This document shows positions 32,979 through 40,742 of a stretch of 54,014 bases of DNA, in pieces. The position numbers and the translations under genes are program-made. Positions within the stretch are counted from its first letter, which is position 1; every line of letters starts with the position of its first letter. The notes below the pieces were generated by a model, which had not been told where the DNA came from, did no database searches, and saw only the letters and a list, made by a program, of their open reading frames with translations. The stretch is taken from NCBI RefSeq assembly GCF_900631945.1, contig NZ_UZWE01000059.1:1-54014 (forward strand), given 5' to 3'. Origin of the DNA: Paracoccus haematequi (GTDB taxonomy: Bacteria > Pseudomonadota > Alphaproteobacteria > Rhodobacterales > Rhodobacteraceae).

Positions 32979-33037
32979 GGATCGCGGTTCCTCCTCGTTC
33001 ACCGTCTGCCGTCCTTGACCACAGATATAGGGGCAAG

Positions 33038-33053
33038 TTGACGCGAACGTAAG
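33038..33053. promoter_or_regulatory. Candidate MerR (LiuR-like) operator
   Basis: TTGACGCGAACGTAAG lies in the 122-nt gap between the two MerR genes. It matches 12 of 16 positions of the LiuR-type consensus TTWACGTWAACGTMAA as I remember it. Read by eye only. Confidence 0.35.
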
Positions 33054-33100
33054 CGAGACGCCGCGTCACAGGCGAAGTCAAGGCGATACCTGACGTATGG

Positions 33101-33481
33101 TCAAGCCATATCGGACAATTCCCGCGCCGCGGTTTCGCGCAGGGCCTTCAGATCGGCGCGCGCGGCCGTCAGGTCGGCGATCTGTTCATCCAAGACCGTA
33201 AGCTGCCGGTCCGCCAGATCCAGCCAGACCTGATACTGTTCGCGCGATCCCTTTTGTTCATAGATCAGCAGCCATTGCCGGATATCCTCCAGCGAGAATC
33301 CGAACCGCCTTCCCCGCAGGATCAGGGTCATGCGGGCGATCTCTCGCGGTCCGTAGAAACGCGACCGGCCTTCCTTCCGGGGGTTCAGCAGTTCGATATA
33401 TTCGTAATAGCGCAGCGTCCGGGGCGTCACGTCGAAGCGCGTGCACATCTCCTTGAAGCTGACTGTCTGCTCGCCCGGCAT
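33101..33481 (-). CDS. MerR-family transcriptional regulator 2
   Basis: A 126-residue paralogue of the downstream MerR protein. The HTH reads [20 protein letters not shown] and the wing RSRFYGPREIARMTLILRG, with RFGFSLEDIRQWLLIYE almost as in regulator 1. A C-terminal coiled coil (residues about 75-120) follows and no Cys-based sensor is seen. The ATG at 33481 follows GGGAGGGG. It is the first gene of the acyl-CoA locus and is divergent from the thioesterase genes. The pair probably arose by duplication. Confidence 0.88.
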   Translation of the reverse strand: MPGEQTVSFKEMCTRFDVTPRTLRYYEYIELLNPRKEGRSRFYGPREIARMTLILRGRRFGFSLEDIRQWLLIYEQKGSREQYQVWLDLADRQLTVLDEQIADLTAARADLKALRETAARELSDMA

Positions 33482-33604
33482 CGGCCCCTCCCGTCATCGT
33501 CAGGCCGAAGGCTATCCGGTTGGCGCGCCTGTGCGCAAGGGACGGGGGTTGAGTGCGCGCCCCTGTCGCGGATAGCGTGGAGGCGGCAAGCGGGGGAAAA
33601 CGCG

Positions 33605-34045
33605 ATGGACAGGGATGCAGGCATGTCGGATTCGGACCAGACGCGGATCGCCCAGCAATTCATCGAGGCGATTCCCCATGCCCGCGCCCTGGGAATGCGG
33701 GTCGATGCGCTTGGCGCGGGGATGGCGACCATCAGCATGCCCTGGGCGGAACATCTGGTCGGCGATCCGCGCAGCGGGGTCGTGCATGGCGGGGTGGTGT
33801 CGGCGCTGATGGACACCTGCTGCGGGGCGGCCGTGATGGCCCATCCCGAAGGGCCGGCGTCGACCGCGACCATCGACCTGCGCATCGATTATATGCGGTC
33901 CGCCACGAAGGGGCAGCGGATCACGGCGCGGGCCGAATGCTATCACATCACCCGCACCGTGGCCTTCGTTCGCGCCGTGGCCTTGGACCAGGACGAGGAT
34001 AGGCCCGTCGCCGCCGCCACCGGCGCCTTCACGGTGGAACGGTGA
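33605..34045 (+). CDS. Hotdog-fold thioesterase (PaaI type), copy 1
   Basis: A 146-residue hotdog protein. The segment VVHGGVVSALMDTCCGAAVM has the HGG motif and the catalytic acid region typical of PaaI/YbgC-like acyl-CoA thioesterases, followed by TIDLRIDYMRSATKGQ. The ATG at 33605 is preceded by GGGGGA; an internal ATG at 33623 is an alternative. The stop overlaps the next gene. Divergent from MerR 2, so the acyl-CoA regulators may also act here. Confidence 0.85.
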   Translation: MDRDAGMSDSDQTRIAQQFIEAIPHARALGMRVDALGAGMATISMPWAEHLVGDPRSGVVHGGVVSALMDTCCGAAVMAHPEGPASTATIDLRIDYMRSATKGQRITARAECYHITRTVAFVRAVALDQDEDRPVAAATGAFTVER

Positions 34046-34548
34046 TGGCCATGGACCGCCGCGAACCGCTGGACCAGATCAAGTCGCGCCGCGATTCGGC
34101 GCTGTCGGCGCTTGTGTCGGGGGTGCCCTACCTCGCCTGGCTGGGCATCCGCTTCGACCGGCGCGGGGACGAATTGACCGCGATCCTGCCCTATGACGAA
34201 AAGCTGATCGGCAACCCGCTGCTGCCCGCGCTTCATGGCGGCGTGACGGCGGCGTTCCTGGAGACGACCGCGATCATCGAACTGGCCTGGACCGCCATGT
34301 GGGAAGATATGGAATCGGGCCGTGCCGTTCCCGATGCGGCGGTCGCCATCGCCCCGCCGCGCCTGCCCAAGACCATCGACTTCACCGTGGACTACCTGCG
34401 CAGCGGCCTGCCGCGCGACGCCTATGCGCGCGCGCGGGTGGTCCGGTCCGGGCGGCGCTATGCGTCCGTGCAGGTCGAGGCCTGGCAGGACAACCGCTCG
34501 CGGCTTCTGGCGCAGGCGACCGGGCATTTCCTGATGCCGCAGGGCTGA
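34045..34548 (+). CDS. Hotdog-fold thioesterase (PaaI type), copy 2
   Basis: A 167-residue hotdog protein with LPALHGGVTAAFLETTAIIE (HGG motif, Glu in place of the Asp seen in copy 1) and KTIDFTVDYLRSGLPRD. The ATG shares a base with the copy 1 stop; a GTG one codon upstream (34042) overlaps it as GTGA. Tandem, divergent hotdog proteins may form hetero-oligomers or split substrate range; this is inference. The MATE gene begins 10 nt after its stop. Confidence 0.85.
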   Translation: MAMDRREPLDQIKSRRDSALSALVSGVPYLAWLGIRFDRRGDELTAILPYDEKLIGNPLLPALHGGVTAAFLETTAIIELAWTAMWEDMESGRAVPDAAVAIAPPRLPKTIDFTVDYLRSGLPRDAYARARVVRSGRRYASVQVEAWQDNRSRLLAQATGHFLMPQG

Positions 34549-34558
34549 GCCGGGCGGG

Positions 34559-35857
34559 ATGGACCGGCTGACCAACCGGCGGGTGCTGTCGATCGCGCTG
34601 CCGATCGTCCTGTCGAACGTCACCGTGCCGCTGCTGGGGCTGGTCGATACCGGCGTGATCGGCCAGCTTGGCCGGCCCGAGGCGATCGGCGGGGTGGCCA
34701 TCGGCGCCGTGATCCTGACCAGTATCTACTGGATCTTCGGGTTCCTGCGCATGGGCACCTCGGGCCTGGTGGCGCAAAGCCACGGCGCGGGCCAGGGGGC
34801 GGAAAGCGGCGCGCATCTGCTGCGGGCGCTTGCCATCGCGGCGGCGGCGGGGCTGGGCTTCATCCTCCTGCAAGGCGCGGTCTTTGGCGCGGCCTTTCGG
34901 ATCGCCCCCACATCCGTCGCGGTCAAGGCGTTGGCGCGCGATTATCTGGCGATCCGCATCTGGGGGGCGCCCGCGACCATCGGCCTTTACGCCGTCACCG
35001 GCTGGCTGATCGCGGTCGAGCGCGCCCGGTCGGTTCTGGTGCTGAACCTGATCCAGAACGGGCTGAACGTGGCCCTGTCGATCTGGTTCGTGCTGGGCCT
35101 GCATTGGGGCGTACAGGGGGTCGCGGCGGCGACGCTGCTGTCTGAATGGTGCGGGCTGATGCTGGGGCTGTGGATGACGCGCAAGGCCGTCGCACAGGGC
35201 CTGACCGCGGCCGGACTGTTCGCGCGGGACAAGCTGACGCGGCTGGCGCGGGTGAACAGTGACATCATGATCCGGTCGGTGCTGCTGCAAGCCAGCTTTA
35301 CCAGCTTCGTGTTCCTGGGCGCGGGGCAGGGGGACGTAACGCTGGCCGCCAATCAGGTGCTGCTGCAATTCCTGTCGATCACCGCCTATGCCCTGGACGG
35401 CTTCGCCTTCGCGGCCGAAAGCCTGGTCGGGCAGGCGGTGGGCGCGCGCAGGCCCGACCGGGTGCGGCGGGCGTCCGTGCTGACATCAGCCTGGGGAATC
35501 GGCGGCGCCTTCGCCCTGGCCCTGGCCTTCTGGTTCGGCGGCGGCGCGATCATCGACCTGCTTACCACCTCGCCCGAGGTCCGGGCCGAGGCGCGGGTCT
35601 ATCTGCCCTGGCTGGGCGCGGCGCCGCTGATCGGGGTGGGCGCCTGGATGCTGGACGGCATCTTCATCGGCGCCACGCTGACCCGCGACATGCGCATGGC
35701 GATGATCTGGTCGGCCCTGGTGTTCCTGGCGGCCGTCCTGCTGCTGCCGCCGGTCTGGGGAAACCATGGGCTGTGGGCAGCCCTGACCGCCCTGAACCTG
35801 TCACGCGGCGTCGCCATGGCCCTGCGCTATCCACGGGCCGAGGCTGCGGCGGCATGA
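34559..35857 (+). CDS. MATE-family efflux transporter (DinF-like)
   Basis: A 432-residue inner-membrane protein with about 12 helices in two similar halves. MATE features seen are SIALPIVLSNVTVPLLGLVD, DTGVIGQLG near the N-terminus, and LDGFAFAAESLVGQAVGARR in the second half. It probably exports cationic or organic compounds using H+ or Na+. It is the third gene of the thioesterase-thioesterase-MATE set, 10 nt from the gene before it. Substrate is unknown. Confidence 0.9.
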   Translation: MDRLTNRRVLSIALPIVLSNVTVPLLGLVDTGVIGQLGRPEAIGGVAIGAVILTSIYWIFGFLRMGTSGLVAQSHGAGQGAESGAHLLRALAIAAAAGLGFILLQGAVFGAAFRIAPTSVAVKALARDYLAIRIWGAPATIGLYAVTGWLIAVERARSVLVLNLIQNGLNVALSIWFVLGLHWGVQGVAAATLLSEWCGLMLGLWMTRKAVAQGLTAAGLFARDKLTRLARVNSDIMIRSVLLQASFTSFVFLGAGQGDVTLAANQVLLQFLSITAYALDGFAFAAESLVGQAVGARRPDRVRRASVLTSAWGIGGAFALALAFWFGGGAIIDLLTTSPEVRAEARVYLPWLGAAPLIGVGAWMLDGIFIGATLTRDMRMAMIWSALVFLAAVLLLPPVWGNHGLWAALTALNLSRGVAMALRYPRAEAAAA

Positions 35858-35877
35858 AAAAGGGGCCGCAAGGCCCC
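35857..35877 (-). terminator. Rho-independent terminator after the zeta subunit gene
   Basis: On the minus strand: GGGGCC, loop TTGC, GGCCCC, then TTTTT. It follows the stop at 35902 and abuts the convergent MATE stop codon. Confidence 0.8.
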
Positions 35878-35901
35878 CGATCCAGCGCCGCCGAAAGGCC
35901 G

Positions 35902-36219
35902 TTACTGGGTCTCGTCCAGAATCTGACGGCGAGCGACCTCCATCAGTTCGGCCATCTTGGTGCGGATTTCCGATTCGCCCGCCTTGCCTTCCAGATCCGC
36001 CGCCAGCTTGCGGAAGACATCCTCGTATCCCGGTTCCTCGAAATCCGAGGTGACGATGGTCAGCGCATAGGCGCGGGCATCGTCGCCCTCCTTGCCCAGA
36101 AGGCCCGCCGCCCATTCGCCCAGCAGGCGGTTGCGGCGCGCGTCCGCCTTGAAGCGCAGGTTGGCGTCGTGGGCGAACTTGGATTCGTAACCGCGCTCGC
36201 GGTCGTCGAAGGTGGTCAT
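35902..36219 (-). CDS. F1-ATPase inhibitor zeta subunit (DUF1476)
   Basis: A 105-residue protein that closely follows the Paracoccus denitrificans zeta subunit as I remember it (TTFDDRERGYESKFAHDANL, RRNRLLGEWAAGLLG, DDARAYALTIVTSDFEEPG, KLAADLEGKAGE). In that organism zeta inserts its N-terminus into F1 and blocks ATP hydrolysis. The four-helix-type composition and the N-terminal inhibitory segment are present. The gene stands alone between MATE and purC, far from any atp operon. It is a strong pointer to an alphaproteobacterium of the Paracoccus group. Confidence 0.92.
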   Translation of the reverse strand: MTTFDDRERGYESKFAHDANLRFKADARRNRLLGEWAAGLLGKEGDDARAYALTIVTSDFEEPGYEDVFRKLAADLEGKAGESEIRTKMAELMEVARRQILDETQ

Positions 36220-36348
36220 CGTGGCCTCCTGGTTGTCTTGGTCGGGATCTTAGCCCGCCTGCCGCCGGGCGCAAGCCTCTCGTATTGCCCCCAGGGCCGC
36301 TTGTAAGGTAAGGCCCGTGGGACAAGGACATGCGAAAGGACGCCCGCC

Positions 36349-37110
36349 ATGGCACCGCGCCGGAAGAAAGTTTACGAAGGCAAGGCGAAGATCCTGTACG
36401 AAGGCACCGAACCCGGCACCCTGGTCCAGTATTTCAAGGACGATGCCACCGCCTTCAACGCGCAGAAGAAGGCCGTGATCGAAGGCAAGGGCGTCCTGAA
36501 CAACCGCCTGTCCGAATTCTTCATGAACGGGCTGACGAATATCGGCGTCCCGAACCACTTCATCCGCCGCATCAACATGCGCGAGCAACTGATCCGCCAG
36601 GTGGAAATCGTGCCTCTGGAAGTGATCGTGCGCAACTTCGCCGCCGGGTCCATTTCCAAGCGCCTGGGGCTTGAGGAAGGCACGCTGCTGCCCCGTCCCA
36701 TCGTCGAATACAGCTTCAAGAACGACGAACTGGGCGACCCGATGGTGTCCGAGGAATACATCATCGCCTTCGGCTGGGCGACCCAGCAGGATCTGGACGA
36801 CATCGTGTCGCTGGCCCTGCGCGTCAACGACTTCCTGTCGGGCGTGTTCTACGGCGTCGGCATCAAGCTGATCGACTTCAAGATCGAGATCGGCCGGGTC
36901 TGGGACAACGACTTCATGCGCCTGATCGTCGCCGACGAGATCAGCCCCGACAGCTGCCGGTTGTGGGACATGAAGACCGGGCAGAAGCTGGACAAGGACG
37001 TGTTCCGCCGCGACCTGGGCAACCTGACCGACGCCTATACCGAGGTCGCACGCCGTCTGGGCCTGATGCCCGCCAACACCACCAGCCTGAAACCGACTGC
37101 GATCAATTGA
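36349..37110 (+). CDS. purC: SAICAR synthetase
   Basis: Phosphoribosylaminoimidazole-succinocarboxamide synthase, which joins aspartate to CAIR with ATP in purine synthesis. The 253-residue protein has [19 protein letters not shown] (ATP loop), [32 protein letters not shown] and [19 protein letters not shown], all family signatures. The start ATG at 36349 gives the normal N-terminus. purS follows 11 nt downstream. Confidence 0.96.
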   Translation: MAPRRKKVYEGKAKILYEGTEPGTLVQYFKDDATAFNAQKKAVIEGKGVLNNRLSEFFMNGLTNIGVPNHFIRRINMREQLIRQVEIVPLEVIVRNFAAGSISKRLGLEEGTLLPRPIVEYSFKNDELGDPMVSEEYIIAFGWATQQDLDDIVSLALRVNDFLSGVFYGVGIKLIDFKIEIGRVWDNDFMRLIVADEISPDSCRLWDMKTGQKLDKDVFRRDLGNLTDAYTEVARRLGLMPANTTSLKPTAIN

Positions 37111-37121
37111 AGGAAGACGCC

Positions 37122-37361
37122 ATGAAAGCCCGTGTCACGATCATGCTGAAGGATGGCGTCCTTGACCCGCAGGGCGAGGCGATCCGCCACGCGCTTGGTG
37201 GCCTTGGCCATCGGGGCGTCTCGGGCGTGCGCCAGGGCAAGCTGATCGAACTGGACCTGGACGCGACCGACGCCGCCGCCGCCAAAGCCGAGGTCGAGCG
37301 GATGTGCGAGGGCCTGCTGGCCAATACCGTGATCGAGAAATACGCGGTCGAGATCGTCTGA
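37122..37361 (+). CDS. purS: FGAM synthase small subunit PurS
   Basis: Small subunit that joins PurL and PurQ to make formylglycinamidine ribonucleotide. The 79-residue protein matches PurS: KARVTIMLKDGVLDPQGEAI, GVSGVRQGKLIELDL and CEGLLANTVIEKYAVEIV. GAAGGAAGA precedes the ATG. purQ, the usual next gene, is not present here; a hairpin and an ABC importer follow. Probably co-transcribed with purC. Confidence 0.94.
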   Translation: MKARVTIMLKDGVLDPQGEAIRHALGGLGHRGVSGVRQGKLIELDLDATDAAAAKAEVERMCEGLLANTVIEKYAVEIV

Positions 37362-37367
37362 CGCTGC

Positions 37368-37395
37368 GGCAACCTGCGCTTATCGGCAGGTTGCC
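37368..37395 (+). terminator. Hairpin after purS
   Basis: A perfect 10-bp stem GGCAACCTGC / GCAGGTTGCC encloses an 8-nt loop, 7 nt after the purS stop. Only TT follows, so it is a weak terminator candidate or an element between the purine genes and the ABC importer. Confidence 0.45.
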
Positions 37396-37442
37396 TTGCA
37401 GACCCCGTTGCAAAAGCGCGGGGATTATCGCCCAATGCGCCG

Positions 37443-38237
37443 ATGATGAACGACAATACCGCCCTGAACGATGCCGCGCCCGTGATCCGGATCCAGGGGC
37501 TGCACAAGGCCTATGGCCAGATCGAGGTGCTGAAGGGCGTATCCCTGACCGCGCCGCGCGGCCATGTCGTCAGCCTGATCGGATCGTCGGGTTCCGGCAA
37601 GTCCACGCTGCTGCGCTGCTGCAACCTGCTGGAAAACAGCCAGGCCGGTGAGATCAGCTTCGAGGGCGAGGCGGTGCGGTGGAAGGGGCAGGGTATGGCC
37701 CGCGTGCCCGCCGACCGCGCACAGGTGATGCGGTTCCGCACCAACCTGTCGATGGTGTTCCAGCAGTTCAACCTGTGGTCCCACATGACGATCCTGCAAA
37801 ACGTCATGGAGGCCCCGGTGACGGTTCTGGGACAGGACCGCGCCCAGGTCGAGGCCCGCGCCCGCGCCCTGCTGGACAAGGTGGGCATCGGCGACAAGGC
37901 GGGCGCCTGGCCCGCGCAGCTTTCCGGCGGCCAGCAACAGCGCGCGGCCATCGCTCGCGCCTTGTGCATGAACCCCAAGGCGCTGCTGTTCGACGAACCG
38001 ACAAGCGCGCTTGATCCCGAATTGCAGCAAGAGGTCGTGCGCGTCATCAAGGATCTGGCGGGCGAGCACCGCACCATGATCATCGTGACCCACGACATGC
38101 GCCTGGCCGCCGATGTCAGCGACCATGTTGTGTTCCTGCACCAGGGCCTGATCGCCGAGGAAGGCCCGCCCGATCAGCTTTTCGGCGCGCCCCGGACCGA
38201 CCGGCTGCGCCAGTTCCTCAGCGCCTCGACGCACTGA
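37443..38237 (+). CDS. Polar amino acid ABC importer ATPase (HisP type)
   Basis: Cytoplasmic ATPase of a histidine/lysine/arginine/octopine-type importer. The 264 residues show Walker A GSSGSGKS (47-54), Q-loop MVFQQFNLWSHMT, signature LSGGQQQRAAIARAL, Walker B ALLFDEPTSALD and the H-loop VTHDM. The Q-loop FNLWSHMT is typical of HisP/GlnQ. Tandem ATGs at 37443 and 37446 leave the exact start open, and no strong RBS is seen. It opens the importer operon: ATPase, binding protein, two permeases, GS-like ligase. Confidence 0.93.
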   Translation: MMNDNTALNDAAPVIRIQGLHKAYGQIEVLKGVSLTAPRGHVVSLIGSSGSGKSTLLRCCNLLENSQAGEISFEGEAVRWKGQGMARVPADRAQVMRFRTNLSMVFQQFNLWSHMTILQNVMEAPVTVLGQDRAQVEARARALLDKVGIGDKAGAWPAQLSGGQQQRAAIARALCMNPKALLFDEPTSALDPELQQEVVRVIKDLAGEHRTMIIVTHDMRLAADVSDHVVFLHQGLIAEEGPPDQLFGAPRTDRLRQFLSASTH

Positions 38238-38264
38238 CAAAACGACCAACAGGAGAGACGACCA

Positions 38265-38990
38265 ATGAAGAAACTGCTGCTTGCCGCGACTGCCCTGGCC
38301 CTGACCGCAGGCATGGGCCTGGCCCAGACGACCGTCCGCATGGGAACCGAGGGCGCCTATCCTCCGTACAACTTCATCAACGAGGCGGGCGAGGTCGCCG
38401 GGTTCGAGCGCGAGCTGGGCGACGAGCTGTGCAAGCGCGCCGAACTGTCCTGCACCTGGGTCAAGAACGACTGGGATTCGATCATCCCCAACCTCGTGTC
38501 GTCGAACTATGACACGATCATGGCGGCGATGAGCATCAACGAGGAACGCAAGGCCGTGATCGCCTTCACCCAGGATTACCTGCCGCCCGCGCCCTCCTCC
38601 TATGTCGCGTTGCAGGAGGGGGTCGACCTGGAGGGCGGGGTGATCGCCGTGCAGACCGGCACCGTGCAGGCGTCCCATATCGCCGAGACGGGCGCGACGA
38701 TGCTGGAATTCCCGAACATCGACCAGGTTCTGGCCGCCATCCGCAACGGCGAGGCCGATGCGGGCTTCGGCGACCACGAGGTCATGCGCCCCTTTGTCGA
38801 GGACAGCAACGATCTGGTCTTCGTGGGCGAGCAGGTCAAGCTGGACGAAGGCATCGGCGTGGGCCTGCGCCAGTCCGACACCGAACTGCGCGAGAAGCTG
38901 GACGCGGCCATCACCGCGATGAAGGAAGACGGCAGCCTCAACACGTTGATCAAGAAGCATTTCGGCGACGACGCGCAGACCTATGAATGA
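38265..38990 (+). CDS. Polar amino acid ABC importer binding protein (family 3)
   Basis: A 241-residue periplasmic protein with signal peptide 1-20 (cut near GLAQ). The family-3 signature is seen: VRMGTEGAYPPYNFINEAGE and GFERELGDELCKRAEL. The later segments DWDSIIPNLVSSNYDTIMAA and LDEGIGVGLRQSDTEL are also typical. CAGGAGAGA precedes the ATG. The class binds basic or polar amino acids or related amines; the ligand here is not decidable from sequence. Confidence 0.92.
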   Translation: MKKLLLAATALALTAGMGLAQTTVRMGTEGAYPPYNFINEAGEVAGFERELGDELCKRAELSCTWVKNDWDSIIPNLVSSNYDTIMAAMSINEERKAVIAFTQDYLPPAPSSYVALQEGVDLEGGVIAVQTGTVQASHIAETGATMLEFPNIDQVLAAIRNGEADAGFGDHEVMRPFVEDSNDLVFVGEQVKLDEGIGVGLRQSDTELREKLDAAITAMKEDGSLNTLIKKHFGDDAQTYE

Positions 38991-39032
38991 TGCCTCGGGC
39001 TGCGGGGCGACCCGCGGCCCCGATCGGGACGG

Positions 39033-39917
39033 ATGATGTTTTCCTATTGCAGCGATCCTTCGGTGCTGGACGGGTTTGCGTGGTTGTCGTGCTATCTGAC
39101 GACCGGCACGCATATGCTGTTCTATGCCAGCTTCGGGGTGGTCCTGCTGCTGCTGGCGATCACCGCGCCCATCGCGCTGCTGTTCGGTTACGGCGGTGCG
39201 ATGGCGTCGCGGTCGCGCATCGCGCCGATCCGCTGGTTCGGGCGGATCTATACCGCGATGGTGCGCGGCGTGCCCGACATCATCTTCTTCCTGTTCGTGC
39301 CCATCGCCCTGGATCAGGGCCTGGAATGGCTGCGTCACAAGGCGCTGTGCGACAGCGATGCGCCGGTGCGGCAGGGCAATGATTTCGTCGTCTGCGCGGC
39401 GGCCAAGCTGCCCCTGTCCACCAGCCCGGAATGGGTCCATGACATCTATGCAATGACGCTGGCCGTGATCGCCTTCTCGGTCGTCTTCGGCGCCTTCGCG
39501 GCCAATGTGCTGTATGGCGCCATGCAGGCCGTGCCGCGCGCGCAACTGGAAACGGCCGAGGCTTACGGCATGACGCCCCGCCAGGTCACGCGGCGGATCC
39601 TGGTCCCGCAGATGTGGACCTATGCGCTGCCTGGCCTGTCGAACCTGTGGATGATCCTCATCAAGGCCACGCCCCTGCTGTTCCTGCTGGGGATCGAGGA
39701 TATCGTCTATTGGGCGCGGGAACTGGGCGGTGCCAAGACCAGCTCGTTTGCTTATCCGCATCCCGACTGGCGGCTTTACTATTTCCTGGTCGTGCTGGTC
39801 TTTTACCTGCTGATGACCTGGGTATCGGAACGGGTGCTGGGCCGGGTGACGGCGCGGCTGACCCAAGGCCAGGCCACCCTGGCGGGCGAGGCGCAGCGCA
39901 AGGCGGTCGCCCCATGA
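39033..39917 (+). CDS. Polar amino acid ABC importer permease (HisQ type)
   Basis: A 294-residue inner-membrane protein with about five to six helices and the EAA loop LETAEAYGMTPRQVTRRILV. It carries an unusual insertion of roughly 45 residues (about 103-147, WLRHKALCDSD through SPEWVHD) between helices, longer than a standard HisQ of about 230 residues, with two Cys. The insert probably faces the periplasm. Two ATGs occur in tandem at the start. The stop overlaps the next permease (ATGA). Confidence 0.9.
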   Translation: MMFSYCSDPSVLDGFAWLSCYLTTGTHMLFYASFGVVLLLLAITAPIALLFGYGGAMASRSRIAPIRWFGRIYTAMVRGVPDIIFFLFVPIALDQGLEWLRHKALCDSDAPVRQGNDFVVCAAAKLPLSTSPEWVHDIYAMTLAVIAFSVVFGAFAANVLYGAMQAVPRAQLETAEAYGMTPRQVTRRILVPQMWTYALPGLSNLWMILIKATPLLFLLGIEDIVYWARELGGAKTSSFAYPHPDWRLYYFLVVLVFYLLMTWVSERVLGRVTARLTQGQATLAGEAQRKAVAP

Positions 39918-40738
39918 GCTGCGCGCAGACCATTCTGGATTACGGGTTGCGGTCGCTGGGCATCGGCGAACGGCTGCTGCCGCGCAGCGATTTCACGCTG
40001 TGCCAGCAGGTCACGCTGATCGGGTCGGGGCTGATCTGGAACCTGTATTTCGCCTTCTTCGCGCTGCTGTTCGGCTTCTTCCTGGCGACCGGGCTGGCGC
40101 TTGCCAAGACCAGCACGAATCCCTGGCTGCGCAAGCCGGCCGACGGCTTCATCTTCCTGTTCCGGGGCAGTCCCCTGTTCATCCAGTTCTTCCTGGCCTA
40201 CGAGGCCCTGGTCCTGCTGCCCCGCGCGGGGGTCGAGATCTTCGGCCTGACCGTCGCGACAAGCTGGCTGGCCAAGGCCTGGGCAGGGGCGCTGATCGTG
40301 CTGACGCTGAACACGGCCGCTTATTCCGCGCAAAACTTCCACGGCGCGCTGATGTCGGTGCCCAAGGGCGATATCGAGGCGGCCGAGGCTTACGGCATGA
40401 CCGGCTGGACCAAGTTCCGCCGCGTGCTGTGGCCCACCATGCTGCGGCTGGCCTGGCCGTCCTATACCAACGAGGCGATCTTCCTGTTCCACGCCACGAC
40501 GCTGGTGTTCTTTTCGGGCTTCCCGGCGTTCCAGCAGCGCGGCGACAGCCTGTATTACGCCAGCTATTTCGCGGGCCAGACCTTCAACCCCTTCGTCGCC
40601 TATCCCATCGTGGCGGGATATTTCATCCTGTGCACGCTGGCGCTGATCGGGCTGTTCGGTATCGTGAACCGGCGCCTGAACCGCCATCTTCCGGGTGCCG
40701 CCCGGCGCATCCGCTATCGTCCGCAAGTGATCCGGTAA
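39914..40738 (+). CDS. Polar amino acid ABC importer permease (HisM type)
   Basis: A 274-residue inner-membrane protein, partner of the HisQ-like permease. The EAA loop reads IEAAEAYGMTGWTKFRRVLW, preceded by GFIFLFRGSPLFIQFFLAYE (HisM-type FRGTP box). About five helices are seen. The ATG at 39914 overlaps the upstream stop, so translation is coupled. The GS-like ligase starts 4 nt after its stop. Confidence 0.92.
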   Translation: MSCAQTILDYGLRSLGIGERLLPRSDFTLCQQVTLIGSGLIWNLYFAFFALLFGFFLATGLALAKTSTNPWLRKPADGFIFLFRGSPLFIQFFLAYEALVLLPRAGVEIFGLTVATSWLAKAWAGALIVLTLNTAAYSAQNFHGALMSVPKGDIEAAEAYGMTGWTKFRRVLWPTMLRLAWPSYTNEAIFLFHATTLVFFSGFPAFQQRGDSLYYASYFAGQTFNPFVAYPIVAGYFILCTLALIGLFGIVNRRLNRHLPGAARRIRYRPQVIR

Positions 40739-40742
40739 AGTT

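Noticed and set aside
37425..39866. 813-codon open frame on the minus strand opposite the amino acid importer genes
   Set aside because: Antisense to three genes with clear ABC or binding-protein motifs; no domain and no RBS.
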